NCBI RefSeq assembly: GCF_003113495.2
Contig: NZ_CP084506.1
Location: 620,001 to 684,000 of the forward strand
Length of the DNA: 64,000 nucleotides
Origin: Edwardsiella tarda ATCC 15947 = NBRC 105688
Lineage (GTDB): Bacteria; Pseudomonadota; Gammaproteobacteria; Enterobacterales; Enterobacteriaceae
Reading direction: 5' to 3'
This document shows, piece by piece, positions 40,711-50,556 of this stretch; position 1 is the stretch's first letter; every line of letters starts with the position of its first letter. The translations under genes were made by a program, and so were the position numbers. A model generated the notes under the pieces. It was not told the origin of the DNA. It searched no databases and worked only from the letters and a program-made list of their open reading frames with translations.

Positions 40711-40787
40711 GCATCCGTAGCTCAGCTGGATAGAGTACTCGGCTACGAACCGAGCGGTCGGAGGTTCGAATCCTCCCGGATGCACCA
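40711..40787 (+). tRNA. tRNA-Arg (ACG), copy 4
   Basis: It is identical to the other three. E. coli has four such genes (argQ, argZ, argY, argV) at the same place after serV. Confidence 0.97.
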
Positions 40788-40901
40788 TCTTTCGCAGAGC
40801 ATGATTGCTATAACATGTTTTGCCGGCAACAGCGGTTGCCTTAGTAGTAAAAAGGGAGGATAACGTTGCGTAGCAACGGCCCTTGCGGTGAGACGCAACG
40901 C

Positions 40902-40927
40902 GTCGAATCATCCTCCCGGATGCACCA
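40902..40927 (+). pseudogene. 3' fragment of a fifth tRNA-Arg (ACG)
   Basis: TCGAATC at 40903-40909 is followed by CCTCCCGGATGCACCA at 40912-40927, the T-arm and acceptor 3' end of the upstream tRNA-Arg genes with two extra bases between. The 5' two-thirds of a tRNA is absent; instead the preceding 115 bases are unrelated and contain two small hairpins (CGTTGC-GTA-GCAACG at 40864-40878 and GACGC-AAC-GCGTC at 40892-40904). A duplicated tRNA 3' end is the usual trace of site-specific integration, or of unequal recombination in the array. Confidence 0.8.
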
Positions 40928-40937
40928 TCTTTACTGA

Positions 40938-40963
40938 CAAAGCCCGCTTATGCGGGCTTTGTT
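40938..40963 (+). terminator. Terminator of the tRNA operon
   Basis: CAAAGCCCGC (40938-40947) and GCGGGCTTTG (40952-40961) form a perfect ten-pair stem with a TTAT loop, followed by TT. It lies just after the tRNA fragment. Confidence 0.85.
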
Positions 40964-41124
40964 GCATCTGTTTCACGCTCCCGCTCTCTTTCCCGTTCAA
41001 GCAGTAACGCACCGTAAGTGCGTTAGTCCGTGCCTCGTGCTGACGATGCGTTTCCTGTCCGCGACAACCCGCCTCGTTTTACGCTAAAGTGATGCTCCAT
41101 TTCCCCCAGGCTTAGAGGATGAGC

Positions 41125-41700
41125 ATGGCGCAATATGACCATTATGATGGGCTGATTTTTGACATGGATGGTACCTTGCTCGACAGCGAGCCCATTCACC
41201 GCCAGGCTTGGCAGGAGGTCGTAGGGCGTTATGGTATGGATTATGACCTAATGGCAATGATCGCACTCAATGGCTCTCCCACAGTGCGCATCGCTCAGGC
41301 TATTATTGAACATAATCACTCCACACTCGATCCTCATGCCCTGGCTGCCGAGAAAAACCGGCTGGTTGAGGGGATGTTGTTAGATGGGGTGCGGCCGTTG
41401 CCGTTGGCGGAAGTCGCGCGTGCCTATAAGGGGCGGCGTCCGATGGCTATCGGTACCGGCAGTGAGCACCGACTGGCCGAGGCGTTGCTGCGTCGGTTAG
41501 GGCTCGGTGACTGTTTTCAGGTCATCGTGGCCGCGGATGATGTCCAACGTCATAAACCGGATCCGCAAACCTTCTTACGTTGTGCGGCGCTGATGGGCGT
41601 GGCAGCGGCACGTTGCGTGGTATTCGAGGATGCCGATTACGGTATTCAGGCGGCCGTGGCCGCTGGAATGGATTGGGTAGATGTGCGCTGTCTGCAATGA
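41125..41700 (+). CDS. yqaB: Fructose-1-phosphate / 6-phosphogluconate phosphatase YqaB
   Basis: The 191-residue haloacid dehalogenase-family phosphatase has motif I DMDGTLLDSEP (nucleophile D13), motif II with the IGTGSEHRLAEALL serine/threonine, the lysine in QRHKPDPQTF and motif III CVVFEDADYGIQAA. E. coli YqaB has 188 residues. The ATG at 41125 is chosen because GAGG stands six bases before it; another ATG at 41119 abuts GAGG. Its stop overlaps the start of yqaA. Confidence 0.93.
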   Translation: MAQYDHYDGLIFDMDGTLLDSEPIHRQAWQEVVGRYGMDYDLMAMIALNGSPTVRIAQAIIEHNHSTLDPHALAAEKNRLVEGMLLDGVRPLPLAEVARAYKGRRPMAIGTGSEHRLAEALLRRLGLGDCFQVIVAADDVQRHKPDPQTFLRCAALMGVAAARCVVFEDADYGIQAAVAAGMDWVDVRCLQ

Positions 41701-42125
41701 GTGAATTTTGGGCTATCGCTGGCATGTTTGTCAGTAGCTTTACCAGTGCGACCCTGCTGCCTGGAAATTCCGAAGTGGTATTGAGCGGGCTATTGATTGC
41801 CGCGCAGGCCCCGGTGTTTGGGCTGTTAGTGGCGGCGATTGTCGGTAATGTCTTGGGGGGCGCGACGAATGTGGTCATCGGTCGAGCCCTTCCTCAAGTT
41901 ACCCCGCAGCGAGGATTGGCGGTAGCGCTTGGATGGTTGCAACGCTATGGCGCAGCAGCACTCCTGCTGAGTTGGTTGCCGGTCATTGGCGACCTGCTGT
42001 GTGTGTTGGCTGGCTGGTTGCGCCTACCGTGGGGCGCGGTATTGCTGTACCTAACTCTGGGTAAGGCCGTGCGTTATGCCTTGTTGGCTTGGCTAACGCT
42101 GTATGGCATGTCGTGGTGGCATTAG
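41697..42125 (+). CDS. yqaA: DedA/SNARE-associated-like membrane protein YqaA
   Basis: The 142-residue membrane protein has four hydrophobic segments and the conserved SATLLPGNSEVVL and LLLSWLPVIGDLLCVLAGWLR, as in E. coli YqaA (142 residues). Its function is not established; relatives of the DedA group act in lipid-carrier movement. It overlaps yqaB by the ATGA arrangement and precedes gshA. Confidence 0.9.
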   Translation: MSEFWAIAGMFVSSFTSATLLPGNSEVVLSGLLIAAQAPVFGLLVAAIVGNVLGGATNVVIGRALPQVTPQRGLAVALGWLQRYGAAALLLSWLPVIGDLLCVLAGWLRLPWGAVLLYLTLGKAVRYALLAWLTLYGMSWWH

Positions 42126-42187
42126 GCGTCCTTGCCGCTGGATGCGGTGGATGCGTTAACTCTTCTTAAAATTAGCGGGAGGTCAAT

Positions 42188-43747
42188 TTGATCCCGGACG
42201 TATCTCAAGCCCTTAGCTGGCTAGAATCTCACCCGGATGCCCTGGATGGTATTCGGCGTGGTATCGAACGCGAAACGTTACGCGTCACTCCCGATGGGCA
42301 CCTGGCTCACACGCCGCATCCTGCGGTGCTGGGAAAGGCCTTGACCCATCCTTGGATCACCACCGACTTTGCCGAGAGTCTGCTAGAGTTTATCACCCCG
42401 GTCGATGGCAATATCGACCACATGCTGGATTTCCTGCGAGATATCCACCGCTATGTGGCGCGTCATCTGGGGGATGAGCGGATGTGGCCCCTGAGCATGC
42501 CCTGTTTTATCGGCAATGAGCAGGATATTACCTTGGCGCAGTATGGCAGCAGCAATCTGGGGCGCTTTAAGACCCTCTACCGTGAGGGATTGAAGAACCG
42601 CTATGGCGCGCTGATGCAGACCATTTCTGGCGTGCATTACAACTTCTCCTTGCCACTGCGTTTCTGGCAGGCGCGTGCCGGCGTGCAAGACGCTGAGAGT
42701 GGTAAGGCGGCGATCTCCGATGGTTATTTCCGTCTGATCCGCAATTATTATCGCTTCGGTTGGGTGATCCCCTATCTGTTCGGTGCCTCACCGGCGATCT
42801 GTGGCTCCTTCCTGAATGGGCGAGAGACGGCGTTGCCGTTCGAACGCCAGGGCGGTACGTTGTTCCTGCCGTATGCCACCTCGTTACGCCTGAGCGACCT
42901 GGGCTATACCAATAAATCGCAGAGTAACCTCGGTATTACCTTCAACCATCTGGATGAGTACGTTGTCGCGTTGAAGCGTGCGATTCACACGCCTTCCGAG
43001 GAGTTTTCTCGCCTGGGCGTCGTCGATCAGGGGCACTATCGCCAGTTGAACGCCAATGTGCTGCAGATCGAAAACGAGTTGTACGCCCCGATCCGTCCCA
43101 AGCGGGTGACCCGTGACGACGAGTCGCCGTCGGATGCCTTATTGCGCGCGGGAATCGAGTATATCGAGGTGCGTTCCCTGGATATTAACCCGTTCAGCCC
43201 CATCGGGGTCGAGGCCGAGCAGTGCCGTTTCCTCGATCTATTCCTGATCTGGTGTGTGTTGGCCGATGCGCCGGAGATGAGTAGCGATGAGCTGCTGTGT
43301 ACGCGTCAGAACTGGAATCGCGTGATCCTGGAGGGGCGTAAGCCGGGGCAGACGATCGGCATCGGTTGTCACGATGCGCGTCAGCCGTTGCCCTATGTCG
43401 GGAAGGCGTTGTTTGCCGATCTGCTGCGGGTCGCCGAAGTCTTGGATGGGATCAACGGCGATCGCTGTTATCAGCAGGTGTGTACTCGTTTGGTCGCCGC
43501 CTTCGAGGATGTCTCCTTGACCTACTCGGCGCGCGTGATGGCTCAGATGGAGAATAACGGTATCGGCGGTTATGGCTTGGCCTTGGCGCAGCGTTATCGT
43601 GAGCAACTGTGTGCCGAGCCGTTGACGTTGTTGGATGAGGCAGAGTTGGCCCGCCAGGCGCAGGCGTCTATCGATCGCCAGGCGGCGTTGGAGTCGGCAG
43701 ATAGCGAGCCGTTCGAGCACTATCTCCATCGACATGCCGGCGCATAA
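42188..43747 (+). CDS. gshA: Glutamate-cysteine ligase GshA
   Basis: The 519-residue ligase makes gamma-glutamylcysteine, the first step of glutathione synthesis. It aligns with E. coli GshA (518 residues), including [29 protein letters not shown] and [17 protein letters not shown]. Initiation is at a TTG (42188) preceded by GGGAGG, the same rare start codon as in E. coli, which keeps expression low. The MicA sRNA gene and luxS follow in the E. coli order. Confidence 0.95.
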   Translation: MIPDVSQALSWLESHPDALDGIRRGIERETLRVTPDGHLAHTPHPAVLGKALTHPWITTDFAESLLEFITPVDGNIDHMLDFLRDIHRYVARHLGDERMWPLSMPCFIGNEQDITLAQYGSSNLGRFKTLYREGLKNRYGALMQTISGVHYNFSLPLRFWQARAGVQDAESGKAAISDGYFRLIRNYYRFGWVIPYLFGASPAICGSFLNGRETALPFERQGGTLFLPYATSLRLSDLGYTNKSQSNLGITFNHLDEYVVALKRAIHTPSEEFSRLGVVDQGHYRQLNANVLQIENELYAPIRPKRVTRDDESPSDALLRAGIEYIEVRSLDINPFSPIGVEAEQCRFLDLFLIWCVLADAPEMSSDELLCTRQNWNRVILEGRKPGQTIGIGCHDARQPLPYVGKALFADLLRVAEVLDGINGDRCYQQVCTRLVAAFEDVSLTYSARVMAQMENNGIGGYGLALAQRYREQLCAEPLTLLDEAELARQAQASIDRQAALESADSEPFEHYLHRHAGA

Positions 43748-43758
43748 GGGTAAGAAAA

Positions 43759-43833
43759 GAAAAAGGCCACGATACCTGTGGCCAAATATGCATCTCTGAG
43801 AACAGGGATGATGATAACAAATGCGCGTCTTTC
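43759..43833 (-). ncRNA. micA: MicA small regulatory RNA
   Basis: On the minus strand the 75-base RNA begins GAAAGACGCGCATTTGTTAT, the seed that blocks ompA and other mRNAs. It continues CATCATCCCTG and ends in a terminator (GGCCAC and GTGGCC, plus-strand 43765-43770 and 43778-43783) followed by five T. A sigma-E type promoter precedes it: GGAAACC at 43868-43862 (-35) and TCTCAGTAT at 43844-43836 (-10). Its location between gshA and luxS and opposite strand agree with E. coli. The RNA overlaps the luxS leader region in antisense. Confidence 0.93.
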
Positions 43834-43912
43834 ATATACTGAGAGTCGTACGATGGGAAAAGGTTTCCTAAAAAGCGAAAAAAATATTTTTTTACCTTGA
43901 GGAGGTGATGAA

Positions 43913-44428
43913 ATGCCATTATTGGATAGCTTCACTGTCGACCATACGCGTATGGCCGCACCGGCGGTTCGTGTCGCGAAAAAGATGACGACGCCGCATG
44001 GCGATCAGATTACGGTATTCGATCTGCGCTTCTGCCGCCCGAATAAGGCCATTCTGCCGGAGCGCGGCATTCATACGTTGGAGCATCTGTTTGCCGGCTT
44101 TATGCGCGACCATCTCAACGGCGATGGGGTCGAGATCATCGATATTTCACCGATGGGTTGCCGTACCGGCTTCTATATGAGCCTGATCGGTACGCCGGAC
44201 GAAGCGCGTGTCGCGGCGGCTTGGACGGCGGCGATGGAGGATGTGTTGCAGGTCCAGGATCAGCATCATATCCCCGAGTTGAATGAGTTCCAGTGCGGGA
44301 CCTGTAACATGCACTCCCTGACGGAGGCGCAGCAGATCGCCCGTGATATTCTGGCTAGCGGCATCGGCATCAACCACAATGACGATCTGGCGCTGTCTGC
44401 CGAACAACTGGCGCGTTTGCACCCGTAA
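43913..44428 (+). CDS. luxS: S-ribosylhomocysteine lyase LuxS
   Basis: The 171-residue metalloenzyme splits S-ribosylhomocysteine to homocysteine and the autoinducer-2 precursor DPD. The HTLEH metal motif gives H54 and H58, and C128 lies in the [11 protein letters not shown] segment. GAGGAGG stands before the ATG. The gene is single, between micA and a bidirectional terminator. Confidence 0.97.
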   Translation: MPLLDSFTVDHTRMAAPAVRVAKKMTTPHGDQITVFDLRFCRPNKAILPERGIHTLEHLFAGFMRDHLNGDGVEIIDISPMGCRTGFYMSLIGTPDEARVAAAWTAAMEDVLQVQDQHHIPELNEFQCGTCNMHSLTEAQQIARDILASGIGINHNDDLALSAEQLARLHP

Positions 44429-44485
44429 GCGTGAGGGCACGCTGAGCGCGATACCCGGCAATAACGGTCACGCGCGGCCCGATAG

Positions 44486-44522
44486 AAAAGCCCCCACAGA
44501 GATGATCTGCGGGGGCTTTTTT
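44486..44522. terminator. Bidirectional terminator between luxS and yfjD
   Basis: AAAAGCCCCC (44486-44495) pairs with GGGGGCTTTT (44511-44520); the inner CAGA/TCTG extends the stem across one mismatch. A-run on one side and T-run on the other serve both converging genes. Confidence 0.92.
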
Positions 44523-44541
44523 AGTGCTTATCGTCCAGGCG

Positions 44542-45828
44542 TTAGGTGTGTTCGCCCGCGAGTGGGGCGCGTAACAGCGAGACGCGCACCCGCTTGATCA
44601 TGTTTTCCTGTACATCGAGGATTTCGATGAAGTAGTTGCCGATGGTCACCTGGGCGCCCGGTTGCGGGATCTCTTCCAGCGTCTCCAATAGCATGCCGTT
44701 GATGGTGCGTGCGCCTTCGGCGGGCAGTGTCCAATTGAAGGCTTTATTCAGCTCACGGATATTGGCGCTGCCGTCGATCAGTACGCTGCCATCGCTCTGC
44801 GGTAGCACCTCTTCGGCCAGGGAGGGGGACATGGAGGTGGTGAAGTCGCCGACGATCTCCTCCAGGATATCCTCGACGGAGATCAGCCCTTTGATATCGC
44901 CGTACTCGTCGACTACGATACCGACTTTCTCCTTATTCCGCTGGAACTTGAGCAACTGCACATTGAGCTGTGTCCCCTCAGGAATGTAGTAGATCTCGTC
45001 GGCGGCGCGCAGTAGGTTCTCCTTATTGAACTCCTGCTTCTCGATCAGTTGCCGGTAAGCCTCGCGCACGCGCAGCATGCCGATGGCATCATCCAGGCCG
45101 TCGCGAAACAAGACGATGCGACCATGGGGTGAGTGGGTCAGCTGGCGTAGGATCGATTTCCAATCATCATTGACGTCGATGCCGACGATCTCGTTGCGCG
45201 GCACCATGATGTCCTCCACCGAGATCTTGTCCAGATCCAGCACCGAGATCAGCATGTCCTGATTACGGCGTGAGATCTGCGAGCGTGACTCGTTGACGAT
45301 GGTACGTAGCTCCTCTTTACTCACCGCATCGCTGCGATTGACGTGCGGCTGAATACCGCACATCCGCAGCAACAGGCGAGTGATGCCATTCAGTAGCCAG
45401 ACCAACGGCATCATCACCTTTTGTAGCGGGCCGAGTAATAAGCTGCTGGGAAAGGCGACGCGCTCCGGGTAGAGGGCGGCGAAGGTCTTGGGCATGACCT
45501 CGGCGAAGATCAGAATGACGAAGGTGAGGATACCGGTGGCAATGGCGACGCCGCTGTCGCCGTATAGCCGCATGCCCACGATGGTAGCCAAGGCCGAGGC
45601 GAGGATGTTGACCAGGTTATTCCCGATCAGCACCAGGCTTATCAGGCGATCAGGGTGCTGCAATAGGCGCTCGACACGCCGGGCGGGCCGCACGCCCTGC
45701 TTTGCCAGATGGCGCAGGCGGTAGCGGTTGAGGGTCATCATCCCGGTTTCCGAGGCGGAGAAGTAGGCGGAGATAATCACCATCAGCAGCAGGATGGCGA
45801 TCAGTGTGCCGGTAGAGACGTGCTCCAA
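44542..45828 (-). CDS. yfjD: CNNM/CBS-domain transporter YfjD (CorB type)
   Basis: The 428-residue protein has an N-terminal CNNM (DUF21) membrane domain of about 190 residues with ISAYFSASETGMMTLNRYR. A CBS pair follows (MVPRNEIVGIDV, then VVDEYGDIKGLISVEDILEEIVG) and then a C-terminal CorC/HlyC domain (DGSVLIDGSANIRELNKAFNW). CorB-type proteins are connected with magnesium export or homeostasis. It is read leftward, downstream of ypjD and 78 bases from it, the same pair as in E. coli. Confidence 0.92.
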   Translation of the reverse strand: MEHVSTGTLIAILLLMVIISAYFSASETGMMTLNRYRLRHLAKQGVRPARRVERLLQHPDRLISLVLIGNNLVNILASALATIVGMRLYGDSGVAIATGILTFVILIFAEVMPKTFAALYPERVAFPSSLLLGPLQKVMMPLVWLLNGITRLLLRMCGIQPHVNRSDAVSKEELRTIVNESRSQISRRNQDMLISVLDLDKISVEDIMVPRNEIVGIDVNDDWKSILRQLTHSPHGRIVLFRDGLDDAIGMLRVREAYRQLIEKQEFNKENLLRAADEIYYIPEGTQLNVQLLKFQRNKEKVGIVVDEYGDIKGLISVEDILEEIVGDFTTSMSPSLAEEVLPQSDGSVLIDGSANIRELNKAFNWTLPAEGARTINGMLLETLEEIPQPGAQVTIGNYFIEILDVQENMIKRVRVSLLRAPLAGEHT

Positions 45829-45906
45829 GCGGGTATTCCTTATGGTGATTAACGATCTGCCCCGCGCAAGGGCGGCGGGGCGATGATACTGGCATGCTGG
45901 CGGGGG

Positions 45907-46695
45907 TTACTGGACAACCCCCATCATGATCCGACTGCCGAAGTAGGCCAGGGTTAAGAGTAAGGCCCCGGCCAGGCTGCACCAGACCACGGGGCGGCCA
46001 CGCCAGCCACGGCGGTAATGGCCCCAGAGCAAGGTGACGTACACGATCCAGGCCAGCACCGACAACAGCGCCTTGTGCATGTTCTCGGCATCGAACAGGT
46101 GCTCCATATACAGCACGCCGGTAATCAGTGTCAGGGTCAGTAGCACTACACCGACCTGGGTAATGTGGAACATCTTGCGTTCAATGCTCATCAGCGGCGG
46201 CATGTCGGCGCTCAGGGTAAGCTTCTTATTCTTCAGCAGGTAGTCCATCCAGGCCAACTGGAAGGCGTACAGCGCCGCGATGATCAGCGTGGCATAGGAA
46301 AAGAGCGCCAGGCCGATGTGAACGAGCAATGAGGGGGTCGCCTCCAGATGGGTGATGAACTCGCCGGGGACAAAACTGGCGAGCCCCAGGTTGATCAGGG
46401 CGAAACTGTAGACGATAGGCAGCAGAAACCAACCGCGATCGCGTGAGGCCACGACGGTCATCACCAGGCAAATCAGCAGGCTGACGGATGACCCCATATT
46501 CAACAAGCTCAGATTTTGCCCGGCGCTGACGTCGAAGATACGTTGATAGAGTGCGACGGCATGGCACAACAAGGCGCCGCTGGCGAAGGTGAGCGCCAGC
46601 CGCCGATAGGTGCGATTATTACGCGCCAGACCGGGAACGATCAGCCCCAGGCTGAGCAGATAGGCAATCATAGCCGTGATGGCAAATACGGGCAT
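45907..46695 (-). CDS. ypjD: Inner-membrane protein YpjD (CcsA/cytochrome c assembly-like)
   Basis: The 262-residue protein has eight predicted membrane helices and belongs to the CcsA/HemX-like family (E. coli YpjD 263 residues). Conserved HIGLALFSYATLIIAALYAFQLAWMD and HKALLSVLAWIVYVTLLWGHYRRGWRG carry the family histidines. In E. coli YpjD and YfjD have been linked to magnesium handling; the adjacency here is the same. It diverges from ffh. Confidence 0.9.
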   Translation of the reverse strand: MPVFAITAMIAYLLSLGLIVPGLARNNRTYRRLALTFASGALLCHAVALYQRIFDVSAGQNLSLLNMGSSVSLLICLVMTVVASRDRGWFLLPIVYSFALINLGLASFVPGEFITHLEATPSLLVHIGLALFSYATLIIAALYAFQLAWMDYLLKNKKLTLSADMPPLMSIERKMFHITQVGVVLLTLTLITGVLYMEHLFDAENMHKALLSVLAWIVYVTLLWGHYRRGWRGRPVVWCSLAGALLLTLAYFGSRIMMGVVQ

Positions 46696-46888
46696 AGCGA
46701 GTTTATTCTGACTGAGTGAATGAGGATCTTAGTATAGCGTTAGCGGGGTCACGCTCCAACCGCTGCCGGCTAGCAATGCGCGCCGTGGGGGAGAGAATCG
46801 CAGGGCTTCGTGTTATACTCGCCGCCATCTTTAGCGATGTCGTCGCCTGACGGCCCGTTTTGCATTGGTACTACGTTGAGCATAAACC

Positions 46889-48250
46889 ATGTTTGAGAAT
46901 CTAAGCGATCGATTGTCGCGCACGCTGCGCAACATCAGTGGCCGCGGGCGACTGACCGAAGATAACATCAAAGATACCCTGCGCGAAGTGCGCATGGCGC
47001 TGCTGGAAGCCGACGTGGCGTTGCCGGTGGTGCGTGATTTCATCAATCGGGTGAAAGAGAGCGCACTGGGCCAAGAGGTGAATAAGAGCCTGACGCCGGG
47101 GCAAGAGTTCGTCAAGATTGTGCAGGACGAATTGACGCGCGCCATGGGCGAGGCGAACACCGAGTTGAACCTGGCCGCGCAGCCGCCAGCGGTGGTGCTG
47201 ATGGCCGGTCTCCAAGGGGCCGGTAAGACGACCAGCGTCGGTAAGCTGGGTAATTTCCTCAAAGAGAAACAAAAGAAAAAGGTGCTGGTTGTCTCCGCCG
47301 ACGTGTATCGCCCGGCGGCGATCAAACAGTTGGAGACCCTGGCACAGGGCGTAGGCGTCGATTTCTTCCCTTCCGATGTGCAAGAGCGTCCGCTGGATAT
47401 CGTGCAGCGTGCGCTGACCCACGCCAAGCAGAAATTCTATGATGTATTGATCGTCGATACCGCCGGTCGCTTGCATGTCGATGAAGCGATGATGGAGGAG
47501 ATCAAACAGATCCACGCGGCAATCACCCCGGTGGAAACGCTGTTTGTCGTCGATGCCATGACCGGCCAAGATGCGGCCAATACCGCTAGCGCCTTTAATC
47601 AGGCGCTGCCATTGACCGGTGTGGTACTGACCAAGGTCGATGGCGATGCACGCGGCGGTGCGGCGCTCTCGATTCGCCATATCACCGGTAAGCCGATCAA
47701 GTTCCTCGGTGTCGGCGAGAAGACGGATGCGTTGGAGCCGTTCCATCCGGATCGCGTTGCATCACGTATCCTGGGTATGGGCGACGTCCTGTCGCTGATC
47801 GAAGAGCTGGAGAGCAAGGTCGATCGGGAGCAGGCCGAGAAGCTGGCGACCAAGTTGAAGAAGGGCGATGGTTTCGACCTGAACGACTTTATGGAGCAGC
47901 TTAAGCAGATGCGCAACATGGGCGGGATGACCTCCATGCTGGCCAAATTGCCGGGCGTCGGTCAGTTGCCGGATAACGTTAAAGCGCAGATGGATGATAA
48001 GGTGTTGGTGCGAATGGAGGCGATCATCAGCTCGATGACGCTGAAAGAGCGCAACCATCCGGAGATCATCAAAGGGTCGCGCAAACGTCGCATCGCGCAG
48101 GGCTCTGGCATGCAGGTGCAAGACGTCAACCGCCTGCTGAAGCAGTTTGACGAGATGCAGCGCATGATGAAGAAGATGAAGAAAGGCGGAATGGCGAAGA
48201 TGATGCGCGGCATGCGTGGCATGATGCCGCCAGGATTCCCGGGGCGTTAA
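46889..48250 (+). CDS. ffh: Signal recognition particle GTPase Ffh
   Basis: The 453-residue protein (453 in E. coli) has the N domain and the G domain with GLQGAGKTTS (about 100-109), DTAGRLHVD and TKVDGDARGG. The methionine-rich M domain (GMQVQDVNRLLKQFDEMQRMMKKMKKGGMAKMMRG) binds 4.5S RNA and signal sequences. It targets membrane proteins co-translationally to FtsY and SecYEG. Confidence 0.97.
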   Translation: MFENLSDRLSRTLRNISGRGRLTEDNIKDTLREVRMALLEADVALPVVRDFINRVKESALGQEVNKSLTPGQEFVKIVQDELTRAMGEANTELNLAAQPPAVVLMAGLQGAGKTTSVGKLGNFLKEKQKKKVLVVSADVYRPAAIKQLETLAQGVGVDFFPSDVQERPLDIVQRALTHAKQKFYDVLIVDTAGRLHVDEAMMEEIKQIHAAITPVETLFVVDAMTGQDAANTASAFNQALPLTGVVLTKVDGDARGGAALSIRHITGKPIKFLGVGEKTDALEPFHPDRVASRILGMGDVLSLIEELESKVDREQAEKLATKLKKGDGFDLNDFMEQLKQMRNMGGMTSMLAKLPGVGQLPDNVKAQMDDKVLVRMEAIISSMTLKERNHPEIIKGSRKRRIAQGSGMQVQDVNRLLKQFDEMQRMMKKMKKGGMAKMMRGMRGMMPPGFPGR

Positions 48251-48265
48251 TCCGCGGCTCTCGGA

Positions 48266-48296
48266 GCGAAAAGCGGCGCTGGCAGTTGCTTTTCGC
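48266..48296 (+). terminator. Hairpin between ffh and rpsP
   Basis: GCGAAAAGC (48266-48274) pairs with GCTTTTCGC (48288-48296). No T-run follows, so it may be an attenuating hairpin ahead of the rpsP-rimM-trmD-rplS operon. Confidence 0.4.
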
Positions 48297-48399
48297 GCCA
48301 AAATGAGTAAAATTTTCGGGCTTTTATGTTCGTATGAACAAGGACACCGGGCTCCGTTCCTCGATGGGGTCTGGTGTTTTATTTACTAATGAGGATGTT

Positions 48400-48648
48400 A
48401 TGGTAACCATTCGTTTAGCACGTGGCGGCGCGAAAAAGCGTCCGTTTTATCAAGTAGTAGTGACCGACAGCCGTAATGCTCGTGATGGTCGTTTCATCGA
48501 GCGCGTTGGCTTCTTCAACCCGGTTGCAACCGGTAGCGCCGAAGGCCTGCGTCTGGACCTGGATCGTGTAAGCCACTGGGTTTCCCAGGGCGCGACCGTT
48601 TCTGATCGCGTAGCTGCGCTGATCAAAGAAGCTCAGAAAGCGGCTTAA
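48400..48648 (+). CDS. rpsP: 30S ribosomal protein S16
   Basis: The 82-residue protein begins [20 protein letters not shown], characteristic of S16, which is needed for early 30S assembly. The ATG at 48400 follows GAGG by six bases; an upstream in-frame ATG at 48334 would add 22 unrelated residues. It is the first gene of the rpsP-rimM-trmD-rplS operon. Confidence 0.97.
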   Translation: MVTIRLARGGAKKRPFYQVVVTDSRNARDGRFIERVGFFNPVATGSAEGLRLDLDRVSHWVSQGATVSDRVAALIKEAQKAA

Positions 48649-48666
48649 TCCGTTGCGGTGGTCACG

Positions 48667-49212
48667 ATGAGCATACAAAATAAGCCGGCGATGGACAAAG
48701 CAGTCATTCTGGGGAAACTCGGTTCTGCGTACGGCATCCGCGGCTGGCTCAGAGTGTTTTCCTCCACCGAGGATGCCGAGAGCATTTTCGATTACCAGCC
48801 CTGGTTTATTCAGCAGGGGGGTAAGTGGGTTGCGATTGAGCTGGAAAGCTGGCGTAACCACAGTCAGGATCTGGTCATCAAGATCAAAGGTATTGATGAT
48901 CGCGATGCGGCTAACGCCTTGGTGAATCGAGAGATCGCCGTGGACGAGTCGCAACTGCCTGCGCTGGAAGAGGGCGACTACTACTGGAAAGACCTGATGG
49001 GCTGCCAGGTGGTCACCGTCGCCGGCTATGAGTTGGGTAAAGTCACTGCGATGATGGAAACCGGCTCTAACGACGTCTTAGTCGTCAAGGCGAACCTGAA
49101 AGATGCATTCGGTATCAAGGAGCGGTTGATTCCGTTCCTCGACGGGCAGGTGATCAAGAAAGTCGATCTCACTGCTAAGAGTATTGAAGTAGATTGGGAT
49201 CCTGGTTTTTGA
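48667..49212 (+). CDS. rimM: 16S rRNA processing protein RimM
   Basis: The 181-residue assembly factor binds S19 in the 30S head. [30 protein letters not shown] and the PRC-barrel part [16 protein letters not shown], with IEVDWDPGF at the end, match E. coli RimM. Start at the ATG 48667, since the earlier GTG at 48658 adds only MVT. It lies 18 bases after rpsP. Confidence 0.95.
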   Translation: MSIQNKPAMDKAVILGKLGSAYGIRGWLRVFSSTEDAESIFDYQPWFIQQGGKWVAIELESWRNHSQDLVIKIKGIDDRDAANALVNREIAVDESQLPALEEGDYYWKDLMGCQVVTVAGYELGKVTAMMETGSNDVLVVKANLKDAFGIKERLIPFLDGQVIKKVDLTAKSIEVDWDPGF

Positions 49213-49250
49213 CCTCCGAGACTAACGGTTGCAGCGAGTGGGACACGACA

Positions 49251-50009
49251 ATGTGGATTGGTGTTGTTAGCCTGTTTCCCGAGATGTTCCGCGCCATCAC
49301 CGATTACGGGGTAACTGGCCGGGCGGTAAAAAATGGCCTGCTTAGCGTGCAGTGCTGGAATCCTCGTGATTTCACCCACGATCGGCATCGTACCGTGGAC
49401 GACCGTCCTTATGGCGGCGGACCGGGGATGTTGATGATGGTACAACCCTTGCGGGATGCCATCCATGCGGCAAAGGCAGCGGCAGGCGAAGGGGCGAAAG
49501 TGATTTATCTCTCGCCTCAGGGGCGCAAACTCGACCAGCAAGGAGTTTGTGAACTCTCCGCGGCTCAGAAGCTGATTCTGGTCTGCGGGCGTTATGAAGG
49601 TATTGATGAGCGCGTGATCCAAGCCGAGGTCGATGAAGAATGGTCGATCGGTGATTACGTTCTCAGCGGCGGTGAACTGCCGGCCATGACCTTGATCGAC
49701 TCTATCTCACGGTTTGTCCCGGGGGTATTGGGCGATCAGGCCTCGGCGCAGGAAGATTCATTCGTCGACGGGCTGCTGGATTGCCCGCACTATACCCGAC
49801 CTGAGGTGTTACAAGGCAAGGAAGTTCCGCCAGTATTACTGTCGGGCAACCATGCCGAGATCCGTCGCTGGCGCTTAAAGCAGTCGCTGGGCCGAACCTG
49901 GCTGAGAAGACCTGAACTTCTAGAAAGCCTAGCTCTGACTGACGAGCAAGCAAAGCTGCTGGCGCAGTTCCGTGAGGAGCATGCCGCGCAGCAGGAACAT
50001 GAAGGCTGA
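49251..50009 (+). CDS. trmD: tRNA (guanine-37-N1) methyltransferase TrmD
   Basis: The 252-residue SPOUT enzyme methylates G37 next to the anticodon, preventing +1 frameshifting. [33 protein letters not shown] and [16 protein letters not shown] form the SAM-binding trefoil knot. The ATG at 49251 gives [13 protein letters not shown] as in E. coli. Confidence 0.96.
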   Translation: MWIGVVSLFPEMFRAITDYGVTGRAVKNGLLSVQCWNPRDFTHDRHRTVDDRPYGGGPGMLMMVQPLRDAIHAAKAAAGEGAKVIYLSPQGRKLDQQGVCELSAAQKLILVCGRYEGIDERVIQAEVDEEWSIGDYVLSGGELPAMTLIDSISRFVPGVLGDQASAQEDSFVDGLLDCPHYTRPEVLQGKEVPPVLLSGNHAEIRRWRLKQSLGRTWLRRPELLESLALTDEQAKLLAQFREEHAAQQEHEG

Positions 50010-50049
50010 GACCGTAGGGTCGAGCCGTATATCAGTTTACCTAGGGTAA

Positions 50050-50406
<357 letters not shown>

Positions 50407-50444
50407 GATAACGCTTTCGCTACATCCGAAAGTAGTTAAGTGAT

Positions 50445-50477
50445 AAGGGGTTGGCCATCTGGTCAGCCCCTTTTTTT
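50445..50477 (+). terminator. Terminator of the rpsP-rimM-trmD-rplS operon
   Basis: AAGGGGTTGGCC (50445-50456) pairs with GGTCAGCCCC (50461-50470), using G-U pairs in the middle, followed by seven T. Confidence 0.85.
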
Positions 50478-50556
50478 ATGTTTGTGTCCCGATTATGCCC
50501 ACGCTGATGTCGCCTAGGCTTGGCTCAGGGTGACCAGGATGGTGACACGGGCGGGT

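Noticed and set aside
40260..40787. Repeat array from four 77-base repeats at regular spacing
   Set aside because: Each repeat is a complete tRNA-Arg gene with cloverleaf and CCA end.
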